Source of the DNA: Pulveribacter suum
Lineage (GTDB): Bacteria > Pseudomonadota > Gammaproteobacteria > Burkholderiales > Burkholderiaceae_C
NCBI RefSeq assembly: GCF_003013695.1
Contig: NZ_CP027792.1
Location: forward strand, 2,438,501 to 2,502,500
Direction of reading: 5' to 3'
DNA length: 64,000 nt
This document shows positions 36,051 through 44,289 of the stretch, piece by piece. The first letter of the stretch is position 1; the number at the start of each line of letters is the position of its first letter. A program made the translations under genes and the position numbers. Below the pieces are notes generated by a model. It did not search any database, was not told the origin of the DNA, and saw nothing but the letters and a program-made list of their open reading frames with translations.

Positions 36051-36113
36051 CCGCCGCAGCGCCCCGCCCATCGCGGCGGGGCGCTGTGCTGCTGCTCGCA
36101 GCACATCACCACG

Positions 36114-36419
36114 TCACGCGCGCGGCATCGCCGCGTCGCGCTCCTTCAGCACCGCCTCCAGTTCCCGGCGCACCTGCGCCAGCAGTTCGTCGGCCTTGTG
36201 CGGGCTGTCGCCCGCGTAGGCCAGCGTCAGCAGCGTGAGCGGGTGGATCTCCATCACCTCGCACAGCTCGGCCAGCTTATGCAGGGTCGGGCTTTTAAGG
36301 TCGCGTTCGAGGGTGCTCATATAGGTGCGGCTGGACACGTCAGAGAAGGCTTCCTGGCTCAAGCCACGCGCCTTCCTGACTGTCTTCAACGCCTTCGCCA
36401 ATGAGTTCCCAGCCGCCAC
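36114..36419 (-). CDS. XRE-family regulator of the ICE
   Basis: A 101-residue DNA-binding protein: KALKTVRKARGLSQEAFSDVSSRTYMSTLERDLKSPTLHKLAELCEVMEI-type helix-turn-helix over residues 8-60, then a basic/acidic helical tail. The start is a GTG. It is the only minus-strand gene in this part of the backbone and is divergent from the DUF2958 gene. The palindrome CCCTATAGGG and paired CTATAG sites in the divergent region are likely operators. Such regulators control excision or transfer genes in related ICEs. Confidence 0.82.
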   Translation of the reverse strand: MAAGNSLAKALKTVRKARGLSQEAFSDVSSRTYMSTLERDLKSPTLHKLAELCEVMEIHPLTLLTLAYAGDSPHKADELLAQVRRELEAVLKERDAAMPRA

Positions 36420-36460
36420 CTATGGTTTCCCTCGAAAAACCAAGATGACAGCCCATTGCG

Positions 36461-36483
36461 CCCTATAGGGCTACAATCTATAG
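36461..36483. promoter_or_regulatory. Palindromic operator candidate in the divergent region
   Basis: The perfect palindrome CCCTATAGGG (36461-36470) contains CTATAG, which recurs at 36478-36483, fifteen bases on. Between them TACAAT (36472-36477) is a good -10 box on the plus strand. Two half-spaced sites flanking a -10 box look like a repressor-controlled promoter, most likely for the adjacent XRE protein. No clear -35 box is seen. Confidence 0.5.
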
Positions 36484-36659
36484 TGTTCATTTGGTGCTCT
36501 GCGTTTTCGTGCCTTTACGGAAATCCGCATTTGCTGGTTCCAGCAAAGCCACGCAAGCGCATCCGTGCTTGCACACGAAGGCGTAAATCCGGTTTGGCGG
36601 TTCTGCGCTTGGGCGTGAAACCGCATCCGTGCATCATTGGATTTGTGGGATTGCCGACC

Positions 36660-37010
36660 ATGCCCCAGCCACTCGCCACCGTCACGGAGCGCGCGCAACT
36701 GCTCGCCAACGGCGAGGCCCGTGCCGCTGGCCGGGCCATCGACCCGGTGCCCGTGGTGCGGCTGTTCACGCCGGACGCGCACGTGACCTGGCTGCTGGCC
36801 GCGCTCGATCCCGCCGATGGCGACACCGCCTGGGGGCTTATCGACCTGGGCATCGGCATGCCGACGCAGGGCACCGTGAAGCTGTCCGAGCTGGCTGGCA
36901 TCGTCGGGCCGCTTCAGCAGCCCGTGATGCGCGACCTCTACTTCCGGCCCACGCGCACGCTGTCGGAATACACCCGGCTGGCCGAGCGCGACGGGGCTAT
37001 CCCGGACTGA
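36660..37010 (+). CDS. DUF2958 protein
   Basis: A 116-residue protein typical of the DUF2958 family: PVVRLFTPDAHVTWLLAALDP, AWGLIDLGIGMP, GTVKLSELAGI and LYFRPTRTLSEYTRLA. Common on plasmids and ICEs; function unknown. ATG 36660 matches the usual family start; the frame upstream is open by chance and Arg/Cys-rich. No strong ribosome-binding site is seen. Confidence 0.85.
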   Translation: MPQPLATVTERAQLLANGEARAAGRAIDPVPVVRLFTPDAHVTWLLAALDPADGDTAWGLIDLGIGMPTQGTVKLSELAGIVGPLQQPVMRDLYFRPTRTLSEYTRLAERDGAIPD

Positions 37011-37318
37011 ACACAGCCTACTGTGACTTTTTCAGTCTGGTGTCATACCGGGCAGGTCTCAATCGAGATTCTGGCGGCGTAGCCGCACCAGTCTGATCCA
37101 AATAGACATGATGCCAGGCGCAGACGGCGGCAGCCTGATCGGTACGGCGCTCCACGTTGGGGCGCTGCCGCCGCAGCATTGAGACGAATACCGCAACGCA
37201 TCGGAGCCAATCGGTCTTGACAGCCCCCATCCACTTTTTTACCCATGACGTTCTGACGATGGCGATGTAGCGCGTAGCCCTGCCGTGGCGGCGAGTCCTG
37301 TTCGCGGGAGGTTGCGTC

Positions 37319-38092
37319 ATGGTCGATCCCCATCACGTCGCGCATTGGTATCCAACTGCGGCATACCTCTACGTCTTGTGGCTGGATGCGCTCGCACTGG
37401 CCTGGGAATACCTGCGCAGGCATCCCGACTACCGGCTCGACTGGCGGCGCTGTCACCGCCGGCCACAGGCGGCAAAGGAAGCGGCGCACCGCTGGGGCCT
37501 GCGCCTTCTGGAAGACCCGATACTGGATGCACGCGACGCGCATCCAGCTTGGCTGCCTGGCCATGCAGCCGTGGTACAGCTCTATCCCGACGCCGACCCG
37601 CCGCAGGATGCCGCCGCTTTCGCGTTCTGGCGCATCCCCGGCCACAAGCAACTGCTCCACGAAGGCAAAGGGCTGGCGTTGATCGCGCGCAGCCCAGGCC
37701 ATTGCCTGCGCTACGCGCTCGCGCCTGGACTGGAAGACGGCATGGCCGTGGCATATGCCCAACGGAGCGGCACCGCAGCGCCTGTGCGCGATCATGCACG
37801 CGGCGCAACCTTCGCTGCCACCACGCCCAGGCCAACACCTTCCGCGCTGCTGGAACTGCACACCTTGCAGGCGCTCGACGCGACCCTCGCGGGCGCGTCC
37901 TTGCGCGAGGTCGGCGAAGGCTTGTTCGGCGTGGACGCCGCGGCCGATTGGTACAGCGACGGCGGGCTGCGCTCGAAGGTGCGCCGCCTGGTACGGCGTG
38001 GCGATGAGTTGATGCGCGGCGGCTATCGCCTACTAGCACAGCTTCCGCCGCTTGAGAAGGGTCGTTTTGAGGACGAAGCAAAACGGCCCTGA
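37319..38092 (+). CDS. DUF2285/DUF6499 protein of the ICE
   Basis: A 257-residue protein. The first ~40 residues (LYVLWLDALALAWEYLRRHPDYRLDWRR) are the short domain found at the start of Tn4371-ICE regulators. The C-terminal ~75 residues carry the DUF2285 pattern (LHTLQALDATLAGASLREVGEGLFG, SDGGLRSKVRRLVRRGDELMRGGYRLL), a helix-turn-helix-like fold. A DNA-binding regulatory role is likely. GGAGG is 8 bases before ATG 37319. It precedes the small HTH gene and repA. Confidence 0.85.
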   Translation: MVDPHHVAHWYPTAAYLYVLWLDALALAWEYLRRHPDYRLDWRRCHRRPQAAKEAAHRWGLRLLEDPILDARDAHPAWLPGHAAVVQLYPDADPPQDAAAFAFWRIPGHKQLLHEGKGLALIARSPGHCLRYALAPGLEDGMAVAYAQRSGTAAPVRDHARGATFAATTPRPTPSALLELHTLQALDATLAGASLREVGEGLFGVDAAADWYSDGGLRSKVRRLVRRGDELMRGGYRLLAQLPPLEKGRFEDEAKRP

Positions 38093-38175
38093 GCAGGACA
38101 GCTTGGTTTTCTGAGACTGCCTCCATCCGGTCGCGCTGTGTGGCCGGGCGCTTTCAACCGATGGAGGTTCACACC

Positions 38176-38457
38176 ATGCGTCCCGCTCCATTGCGGCCTG
38201 CCGCCACTGTCTCGACCGCTGCTGCGCAGCCCCAACGCTATCTCACCAACGACGAAGCCGCCGAGTACCTGCGGCTGTCGCCGCGCACGCTGGAAAAGCA
38301 GCGCGTGATCGGTGGCGGCCCGCGCTTCCGCAAGTTCGGCCGGCGCGTCATGTACGCCGTGGCAGACCTCGATGCCTGGGCGGCCGACCGCAGCTTCGAG
38401 ACGACTTCCGATCCCGAATACGTCGAGCACCACTCGGCCGACAGCCGTGCGCGCTGA
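38176..38457 (+). CDS. AlpA/excisionase-type helix-turn-helix protein
   Basis: A 93-residue protein with a winged-helix HTH_17 domain: YLTNDEAAEYLRLSPRTLEKQRVIGGGPRFRKFGRRVMYAVADLDAW. Such proteins act as excisionases or small transcription factors on mobile elements. ATG 38176 is chosen over an upstream in-frame ATG because GGAGG sits 8-9 bases before it (in GATGGAGGTT). It lies 26 bases before repA, so it may regulate replication or excision of the ICE. Confidence 0.85.
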   Translation: MRPAPLRPAATVSTAAAQPQRYLTNDEAAEYLRLSPRTLEKQRVIGGGPRFRKFGRRVMYAVADLDAWAADRSFETTSDPEYVEHHSADSRAR

Positions 38458-38483
38458 TCGGCGGCGCGCGGCAGGCCATCGCC

Positions 38484-39341
38484 ATGTCCAGCTCCGCGCC
38501 GCCGTCCCGGCAGCGGCCGTTGCAGGAGCGCGAACAGCTCGACCTGTTCCGCGCCTTGCCCGGCGACATGGCGCCGCGCGACAGCCAGGACTTGATGGCC
38601 TATCCGTTCTTCTCGCTGGCGAAGTCGCGGCGCACGGCACCGATCGACTTCCACAGCGGGAACATCACGATCCGCGTGGAAGGTACGCAGGAACACGGCA
38701 TCGCCACGATTTGGGATGCGGACGTGCTGATATGGGCGGCCTCGCAGATCGTGGAAGCGAAGGACGCGGGCCTGCGGCCGTCGCGGCTGATGCACGCCAC
38801 GCCCTACGAGATCCTGCGCTTCATCGGGCGCGGCAAGTCGCTGCGCGACTACCAGCGCCTCAAGGCCGCGCTGGATCGCCTGCAATCGACCACGGTGGCC
38901 ACGTCCATCCGCGAGACGACCGGGCGGCGCCTGCACCGCTTCTCGTGGATCAACGAATGGAAGGAACTGGCCGATGCCAGCGGCACACCGCTGGGAATCG
39001 AGCTAATCCTGCCGGACTGGTTCTATGCGGGCGTGCTCGACGCCGCCCTGGTGCTGACCATCGACCCGGCGTACTTCCGTCTGACCGGCGGCATCGAGCG
39101 ATGGCTGTACCGCCTAGTGCGCAAGCATGGCGGCAAACAGGCATACGGCTGGCAATTCGACTTCCGCTACCTGCACCGGAAATCCGGCAGCACCGCGAAG
39201 CCCTACGACTTCGCCTGCGACTTGCGCGCGCTCGTCGCGCGGCAGTCGCTGCCCGGCTACGTCCTAGGCATCGAGCGGATGCCGGACGACGGAACGGAAC
39301 TGCTGACGTTCCGGCCCGTGCCGCATACGGCACGGGGATAA
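38484..39341 (+). CDS. repA: Replication initiator RepA
   Basis: A 285-residue protein of the plasmid/ICE replication-initiator-A family: QDLMAYPFFSLAKSRR, GIATIWDADVLIWAASQI, YEILRFIGRGKS and GGIERWLYRLVRKHGG. Winged-helix initiators of this kind bind iterons. Three 17-base direct repeats start 24 bases after the stop and a hairpin overlaps the end of the gene. Autonomous replication after excision would help keep the ICE in dividing cells. It is followed by parA. Confidence 0.9.
   Translation: MSSSAPPSRQRPLQEREQLDLFRALPGDMAPRDSQDLMAYPFFSLAKSRRTAPIDFHSGNITIRVEGTQEHGIATIWDADVLIWAASQIVEAKDAGLRPSRLMHATPYEILRFIGRGKSLRDYQRLKAALDRLQSTTVATSIRETTGRRLHRFSWINEWKELADASGTPLGIELILPDWFYAGVLDAALVLTIDPAYFRLTGGIERWLYRLVRKHGGKQAYGWQFDFRYLHRKSGSTAKPYDFACDLRALVARQSLPGYVLGIERMPDDGTELLTFRPVPHTARG
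39315..39336. repeat. Hairpin at the 3' end of repA
   Basis: CCCGTGCCG (39315-39323) and CGGCACGGG (39328-39336) form a perfect 9-bp stem with a 4-base CATA loop inside the last codons of repA. It may be a transcription terminator or part of the replication origin that follows. Confidence 0.65.
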
Positions 39342-39365
39342 CTTCGGGAAAGCCTGTGAATGGTG

Positions 39366-39503
39366 TCGTGCTATCAGGCGTGCGGGGTATCGTGCTATCG
39401 GGCGTGGGACTATCGTGCTATCAGGCGTGCCAATCGGCCGCAAACCCGCGCCAGCATTGGGTTTGCGCGCCCTCTAACTTCCCTAACTTCATTTCTCTAA
39501 CTT
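39366..39503. other. Candidate origin of replication (iterons plus AT-rich repeats)
   Basis: Three direct repeats of TCGTGCTATC[A/G]GGCGTG begin at 39366, 39390 and 39413, spaced 24 and 23 bases, about two helical turns. A 9-bp inverted repeat CGCAAACCC/GGGTTTGCG follows (39439-39447 and 39459-39467). Then comes a relatively AT-rich stretch with three copies of CTAACTT (39474, 39483, 39497). Iterons, a structured element and an AT-rich repeat block directly after an initiator gene form a classic iteron oriV. The adjacent parA supports a stability region. Confidence 0.7.
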
Positions 39504-39594
39504 TTAGTAGGGAAGCGCCGCTGCGGTGGACAACCACCGCGCGGCCACAAGCGCAGCAGCAAAAGCCCGGCTTTCCAGCATGGAGGGCCAGGCC

Positions 39595-40233
39595 ATGATC
39601 GTCGCTCTGCTCAACCAGAAAGGCGGCGTGGGCAAGACCACGCTCGCCACGCACATCGCCGGCGAGCTGGCGATGCGCGGCCAGCACGTCGTCCTTCTGG
39701 ACGCCGACCCGCAGGGTTCATCGCTGGACTGGACGCAGCGCAGAAGCCAGCAAGGCTTGCCACGGCTGTTCAGCGCCGTCGGCCTCGCACGCGAAACGCT
39801 GCACCAAGAGGCGCCTGAACTCGCCAGGCGGGCCGATCACGTCATCATCGACGGCCCGCCGCGCATCGCGGCACTGGCGCGCTCCGCGCTGCTGGCGGCC
39901 GAGCGCGTGCTGATCCCCGTGCAGCCCAGCCCCTACGACCTGTGGGCCAGCGCCGAGATGGTGGCGCTGATCCGCGAGGCGCAGGTGTTTCGGCCTGCGC
40001 TGCGCGCGGCCTTCGTCATCAATCGGCGCGTTAGTACCACCGTGATCGGCCGCGAAGCGCGCCAGGCGCTGGCCGACCAGCCGCTGCCTGCACTGCGCGC
40101 GGAAGTGCATCAGCGCATCGTGTTCGCCGACAGCGTGGCCGCTGGCCGCCTTGCACGCGAGACGGCGCCGGACAGCGCCGCCGCGCGCGAAATCACCGCG
40201 CTGGTGGACGAACTGCTGCGGTGGCCGGCATGA
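39595..40233 (+). CDS. parA: ParA-type partition ATPase
   Basis: A 212-residue Walker-type ATPase with NQKGGVGKTT (about 7-16), LLDADPQGSSLDW and VIIDGPPR. It lacks the N-terminal helix-turn-helix of larger ParAs, so it is a short type Ib-like ParA. It would position the excised ICE. ATG 39595 is used; the frame above it is open but starts with a low-complexity stretch. Its stop overlaps the next gene's ATG. Confidence 0.92.
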   Translation: MIVALLNQKGGVGKTTLATHIAGELAMRGQHVVLLDADPQGSSLDWTQRRSQQGLPRLFSAVGLARETLHQEAPELARRADHVIIDGPPRIAALARSALLAAERVLIPVQPSPYDLWASAEMVALIREAQVFRPALRAAFVINRRVSTTVIGREARQALADQPLPALRAEVHQRIVFADSVAAGRLARETAPDSAAAREITALVDELLRWPA

Positions 40234-40514
40234 CCGCGAAGCCGCCACCGAACAGCAAACGCACGGCCAAGCGCGTCGGCATCGGCGCGCGACCACCGGC
40301 GAATCCGCACGCCGAGGCGTGGATTCGCCAAGGCGACGCCGATGCGCTGGGCAAGGGCGACCTCTACTCGGCCCGCCTGACCCTCGACATCACGCCCGCC
40401 ATGCGGGCGCGCATCAAGGTGTCGGCCTTCACGCAGGGCGTGACCGTGGCCGACCTGCTGCGCGGCTTGCTGGAGCGCGAGTTTCCAGAACACCGTAGGG
40501 AGAACACTCCATGA
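40230..40514 (+). CDS. Small partition-linked protein
   Basis: A 94-residue protein with a basic N-terminus (KPPPNSKRTAKRVGIG) and a C-terminal ribbon-helix-helix-like segment (YSARLTLDITPAMRARIKVSAFTQGVTVADLLRGLLEREF). The coupling to parA (ATGA overlap) and this fold suggest a ParB-like centromere-binding partner. A short protein of this kind is usual after ParA in related elements. The next gene overlaps its stop as well. Confidence 0.7.
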   Translation: MTAKPPPNSKRTAKRVGIGARPPANPHAEAWIRQGDADALGKGDLYSARLTLDITPAMRARIKVSAFTQGVTVADLLRGLLEREFPEHRRENTP

Positions 40515-41044
40515 CCGCATCCGCTTCGCCTGCCGCTGGCGCGGCTGCGGCTGCGCTTGCAGCACCTTCCGGCCAGCCTGCCAGCGCGCCGCTGACCCGC
40601 GTATCGCTCGCCTACATCGAGCCGCGATTCAAGCTCTACCTGCGCTTCGGCGAACCTGCGCGCACGCTGCGGCTCGACCGCTGGCGGCGCTGCGCGGTGT
40701 TCCTGGCGGGCGCGATGTTCTGCCGCATCCGCTGGCAGGCCAACGACTACGGCACCGTGCGCTGGCAGCTCATGGTGATGCAGGCTGCCACGCCACTGGA
40801 CTACGTGCAGCGCATCCCAGGGGTGCGGCCCGGCGCGCGCCTGCTGCTGCACGTCGAAGGCGAGAACGCGGTGCGTGCCGTGCTGGAACGCATCGACGCC
40901 ATCGAGGCGCTGGGCATCGCGCCTGTCGGTGCCTCACCCGTGTACTGGCGCGCGCTCGCCAACCGGCTTGCTGCGCGCCTGCCGCTGCCCGAATACAGCG
41001 CCGAACGGCACGCCGCCTGGCTTACCCGGAGGGCGCTGCCATGA
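40511..41044 (+). CDS. DUF2840 protein
   Basis: A 177-residue protein with the DUF2840 pattern: TRVSLAYIEPRFKLYLRFG, VFLAGAMFCRIRWQANDYGT, LQVMQA-like LMVMQAAT and GVRPGARLLLHVEGE. Ala-rich N-terminal linker. Found in Tn4371-type ICEs between parA and traF; function unknown. ATGA overlaps couple it to both neighbours. Confidence 0.87.
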   Translation: MTASASPAAGAAAAALAAPSGQPASAPLTRVSLAYIEPRFKLYLRFGEPARTLRLDRWRRCAVFLAGAMFCRIRWQANDYGTVRWQLMVMQAATPLDYVQRIPGVRPGARLLLHVEGENAVRAVLERIDAIEALGIAPVGASPVYWRALANRLAARLPLPEYSAERHAAWLTRRALP

Positions 41045-41640
41045 CGCTTCCATCCCCCGTTGCCGGTACAGCGGGCATTCCGCCACATCCTCGCTCACGC
41101 CTGCGCGCTCGCCTCGTGCTGACGGGCTTGTCCGCCTGCAGCCTCGCTGCGCTGGCCTGGGCGTCCTTCGTGCAGCCGCTGCCGCGCCTGATCTACAACC
41201 CGTCCGACAGTGTCTCGGTCGGCTGGTATCGCGTCGATCCGCTGGGCGACGGCACCGGCTCGCTGCCACGTCCCTTGTCCGTGGGCAGCATCGTCCTGAC
41301 CACGCTGCCGCCAGACGCTGCCGCGCTGGCCGCGCAGCGCGGCTACCTGCCGGCGCGCGTACCGCTGCTCAAGCGCGTGGGCGCCGTCGCGCCGCAGGAA
41401 GTGTGCATCGCTGGCGGCATCGTCCGCATCGACGGCGTGCCTTCGGCCGCCTTGCTGCCTGCCGACCGCTGGGGCCGGCCGCTGCCATCCTGGCAGCAAT
41501 GCCGTCGCCTTGAACCCGGCGAACTGTTCCTGCTCAGTGTGACCAACCCGGCATCGTTCGACAGCCGGTATTTCGGGCCGGTCAGCGTAACCGCCGTGAT
41601 CGGCGTCGCGCATCCGGTCTGGCTGGAGTCCCGCCCATGA
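41041..41640 (+). CDS. traF: TraF-type S26 family signal peptidase
   Basis: A 199-residue inner-membrane serine peptidase. One N-terminal membrane helix (LSACSLAALAWASFV), then YNPSDSVSVGWYR with the catalytic Ser, PLLKRVGAV with the catalytic Lys, and LFLLSV..FDSRYFGPV at the end. TraF processes the conjugative pilin (TrbC) into its cyclic mature form in RP4-like systems. The trb genes begin further right. It is coupled to the DUF2840 gene. Confidence 0.9.
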   Translation: MTLPSPVAGTAGIPPHPRSRLRARLVLTGLSACSLAALAWASFVQPLPRLIYNPSDSVSVGWYRVDPLGDGTGSLPRPLSVGSIVLTTLPPDAAALAAQRGYLPARVPLLKRVGAVAPQEVCIAGGIVRIDGVPSAALLPADRWGRPLPSWQQCRRLEPGELFLLSVTNPASFDSRYFGPVSVTAVIGVAHPVWLESRP

Positions 41641-42088
41641 TGGCCGCCGACTCGCTGCACGTTGCCGTGCATCTTGTCGTGCCATCGGGCGTGTCGTTCC
41701 GCTGTTCGTCGGCGTGTCGTCGCGCGTGCAATGCGGGTGCATTCGCACCGCACTTCGCGCTGCCTCCGGCGCAGCCGTCCCATGTGCAGGTGTCTTGCCT
41801 CAAACGCGCCCGGCCTGCGGCCGTGTCCGCGTTCGCCGGCGCGCTGGCTGCTCGCGCAGCAACGCCGCCGGGCCGCCGCTGCCCGGAGCGACAGCGAGGG
41901 GCAAAGGCGGAAGGCAAGACAAAAGGACGCGGCACCGGACCGCGTCGAAAGCCAGTCTGCACATGGGGGTGGCGCGGCACGCAGCGGCTTCGCCGCCGTG
42001 CCGCTTGGGGCGCAAGGCCCGCGCCGATGCAGGCATGTCCGCGTGCTTCGCACGACCGGACACGCCAGAGCTTGCAGGGATCGCAGCC
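41641..42088. other. Noncoding stretch before the relaxase, possible oriT region
   Basis: The 448 bases between traF and the relaxase hold open frames but no recognisable protein. At 41974-42004 there is a very strong hairpin: outer arms GCGGCACG (41974-41981) and CGTGCCGC (41997-42004), inner arms GCGGC (41984-41988) and GCCGC (41992-41996) with a TTC loop, and a two-base CA bulge on the left. Placement immediately before a relaxase gene fits an origin of transfer. No nick site could be assigned by eye. Confidence 0.5.
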
Positions 42089-44071
42089 ATGACCGACCGC
42101 CGCGACGACGATTTCCGCATCCGCCCTAGCGCCCCAAAGAATCGGGACCAGGGCTTTGTCTCCAAGGTGCTCAAGCAAGCAGGCAAGGCCAGCAGCGGCA
42201 AGTCGTCGGTGCGTCGTCCTGGCGTTGCCAGCGGCTCTGGGAGGGGCACGGGCCAGCGGCCCGGCTCGCGCCTGGGACGCGGCCACACGGCGGCGCGCTT
42301 CGCCGGCACGAAGCTCACGCCCATGTCGCGGCGCGTGACCATCAAGACGCTGCTGGTCAATCAGCAGCGGGCCAGCCCGCAGTCGCTCGCCAAGCACCTG
42401 CGCTACATCAAGCGCGATGACGTGGGGCGTGATGGCGAGCCGGGGCAAGGCTACGGGCCGCAGACCGACGAAGCCGACCTCGATGCGTTCAAGGAACGCT
42501 GCGCCGACGATCGGCACCATTTCCGCTTCATCCTCTCGCCCGAAGATGGGGCCGAACTGAACGACCTGCGCACCTACACGCGGCACCTGCTGGGCCGCAT
42601 GGAAGCCGACCTGGGCACGGGCCTCGATTGGGTGGCCGTCAACCACTGGAACACCGACAACCCACACACGCACATCGTCGTGCGCGGGCGTGACGATACC
42701 GGCAAAGACCTCATCATCGCGGGCGACTACATCGCCGATGGCTTCCGCCATCGCGCCGCCGAACTGGCGACCGAATGGCTGGGGCCGCGTACCGAGCTGG
42801 AGATCCAGCAGACCTTGCAGCGCGAAGTGGAACAGGAACGATGGACGAGCCTGGATCGCACGCTCAAGCGCGAGCTGGGCGACGATAGTCTGGTGCATGT
42901 CGAACGGCTCAACGAGCCGAGATTGCAACGCCAGCGCCTGCTGTTGATCGGCCGCCTGCAACGCTTGCAGCGCCTGGGCCTGGCCGACGAGACGCAGCCG
43001 GGCACCTGGGCCGTTCATGCCGATGCGGAAAAGACTCTGCGCGTCCTGGGCGAGCGTGGCGACATCATCCGCACGATGCAGCGGGCCATGCGCGGCCAGC
43101 CGCGCGAGCTGGCTGTGTTCGAGCCGAACGACGATGGCCGTATCGTCATCGGCCGCGTGGCCGCGAAGGGGCTGGCCGACGAGCTGCACGACCGCGGCTA
43201 TCTGGTCATCGACGGTGTGGACGGCAAGGCCCACTACGTCGCGTTGGACGCCCGCGACGAACTGGCGAACTATCCCGCCGGCGCGGTGGTGGAGGTGCGC
43301 GGTTCCGCCGAGGTACGGGCTGCCGACAAAAACATCGCAGCGCTGGCGAGCAATGGCCTCTATCGCACCGATCATCACCTGGCGATTGAGCAAGGCCGGG
43401 CCAAGGTTGGACGCGACCCGCAGGAAGTCGTCGCCGCGCACGTTCGCCGGCTGGAAGCCCTGCTCAGGGTTGGCATCGTGGAGCGCGTGACCGATGGCTT
43501 ATGGAAGGTGCCGGACGACCTGGTCGAGCGTGGCCGCCCGTACAACGCGCAGCGGCTGGGAGGCATCGCGGTGGAGCTGAAATCGCACCTGCCCATCGAG
43601 CGGCAGGCTCGCGTGATCGGCGCCACCTGGCTCGACCAGCAATTGATCGGCGGCGGTCGGGGATTGGGCGACCTGGGCTTTGGTGGCGACGCGAAGCAGG
43701 CCATGCAGCAGCGTGCCGACTTCCTCGAAGAACAGGGACTGGCCCAGCGGCGCGGACAGCGCGTGATCCTCGCCCGCAACCTTCTGGGCACGCTGCGCAA
43801 TCGGGAACTGGTGCAGGTCGCAAAGGACATCGCCGCCGAAACCGGCTTGGAGCACCGCCCGACGGCGGATGATCAGCGGGTCGCCGGCATCTACAGGCGC
43901 TCGGTCATGCTCGCCAGCGGGCGCTACGCGATGCTCGATGACGGTATGGGCTTCAGCTTGGTGCCGTGGCGTCCAGTGATCGAACAGCGGTTGGGGCAAC
44001 AGCTTGCCGCGAGCCTACATAGCGGCGGGGTGTCATGGGAATTGGCTCGCCACCGCCGAATAGGCATCTAA
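42089..44071 (+). CDS. DUF3363 relaxase/mobilisation nuclease
   Basis: A 660-residue protein of the VirD2-like, DUF3363 relaxase family of Tn4371-type ICEs. The basic N-terminus is followed by LRYIKRD (a candidate catalytic Tyr106) and VNHWNTDNPHTHIVVRG, the HxxxDxxHxH metal site at about 186-195. The remaining ~450 residues match the long C-terminal DUF3363 region, ending in a normal way. It would nick oriT and lead the strand into the recipient. AGGGA about 9 bases before ATG 42089 supports this start; the frame is open upstream by chance. Confidence 0.9.
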   Translation: MTDRRDDDFRIRPSAPKNRDQGFVSKVLKQAGKASSGKSSVRRPGVASGSGRGTGQRPGSRLGRGHTAARFAGTKLTPMSRRVTIKTLLVNQQRASPQSLAKHLRYIKRDDVGRDGEPGQGYGPQTDEADLDAFKERCADDRHHFRFILSPEDGAELNDLRTYTRHLLGRMEADLGTGLDWVAVNHWNTDNPHTHIVVRGRDDTGKDLIIAGDYIADGFRHRAAELATEWLGPRTELEIQQTLQREVEQERWTSLDRTLKRELGDDSLVHVERLNEPRLQRQRLLLIGRLQRLQRLGLADETQPGTWAVHADAEKTLRVLGERGDIIRTMQRAMRGQPRELAVFEPNDDGRIVIGRVAAKGLADELHDRGYLVIDGVDGKAHYVALDARDELANYPAGAVVEVRGSAEVRAADKNIAALASNGLYRTDHHLAIEQGRAKVGRDPQEVVAAHVRRLEALLRVGIVERVTDGLWKVPDDLVERGRPYNAQRLGGIAVELKSHLPIERQARVIGATWLDQQLIGGGRGLGDLGFGGDAKQAMQQRADFLEEQGLAQRRGQRVILARNLLGTLRNRELVQVAKDIAAETGLEHRPTADDQRVAGIYRRSVMLASGRYAMLDDGMGFSLVPWRPVIEQRLGQQLAASLHSGGVSWELARHRRIGI

Positions 44072-44289
44072 CAAGAGTCCCGAAGCAGATGCTCGTGCTA
44101 TGCGATTGAAAAACCGAAACTCACTTGGCATGCATCAGCTGAGCGACATGAGAAAGGTGACAGATCAAAGATCCATGCCGACATTTATCGCCAACTTTAC
44201 GGAGTGACGAGGCTATGCGACGTAGCATTTTCTTCCTTGAATGTTACCGATCGAGGCTTCCTTGGAGCAGTTGAGAGCAGTGAGGAGAT

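Noticed and set aside
35340..36104. Minus-strand frame of 254 codons across the DUF736 gene
   Set aside because: Antisense to the well-supported DUF736 gene and without recognisable motif.
41637..42092. Plus-strand frame of 151 codons between traF and the relaxase
   Set aside because: Low-complexity Arg/Ala/Cys-rich translation, no domain, and it covers a strong hairpin; treated as noncoding.
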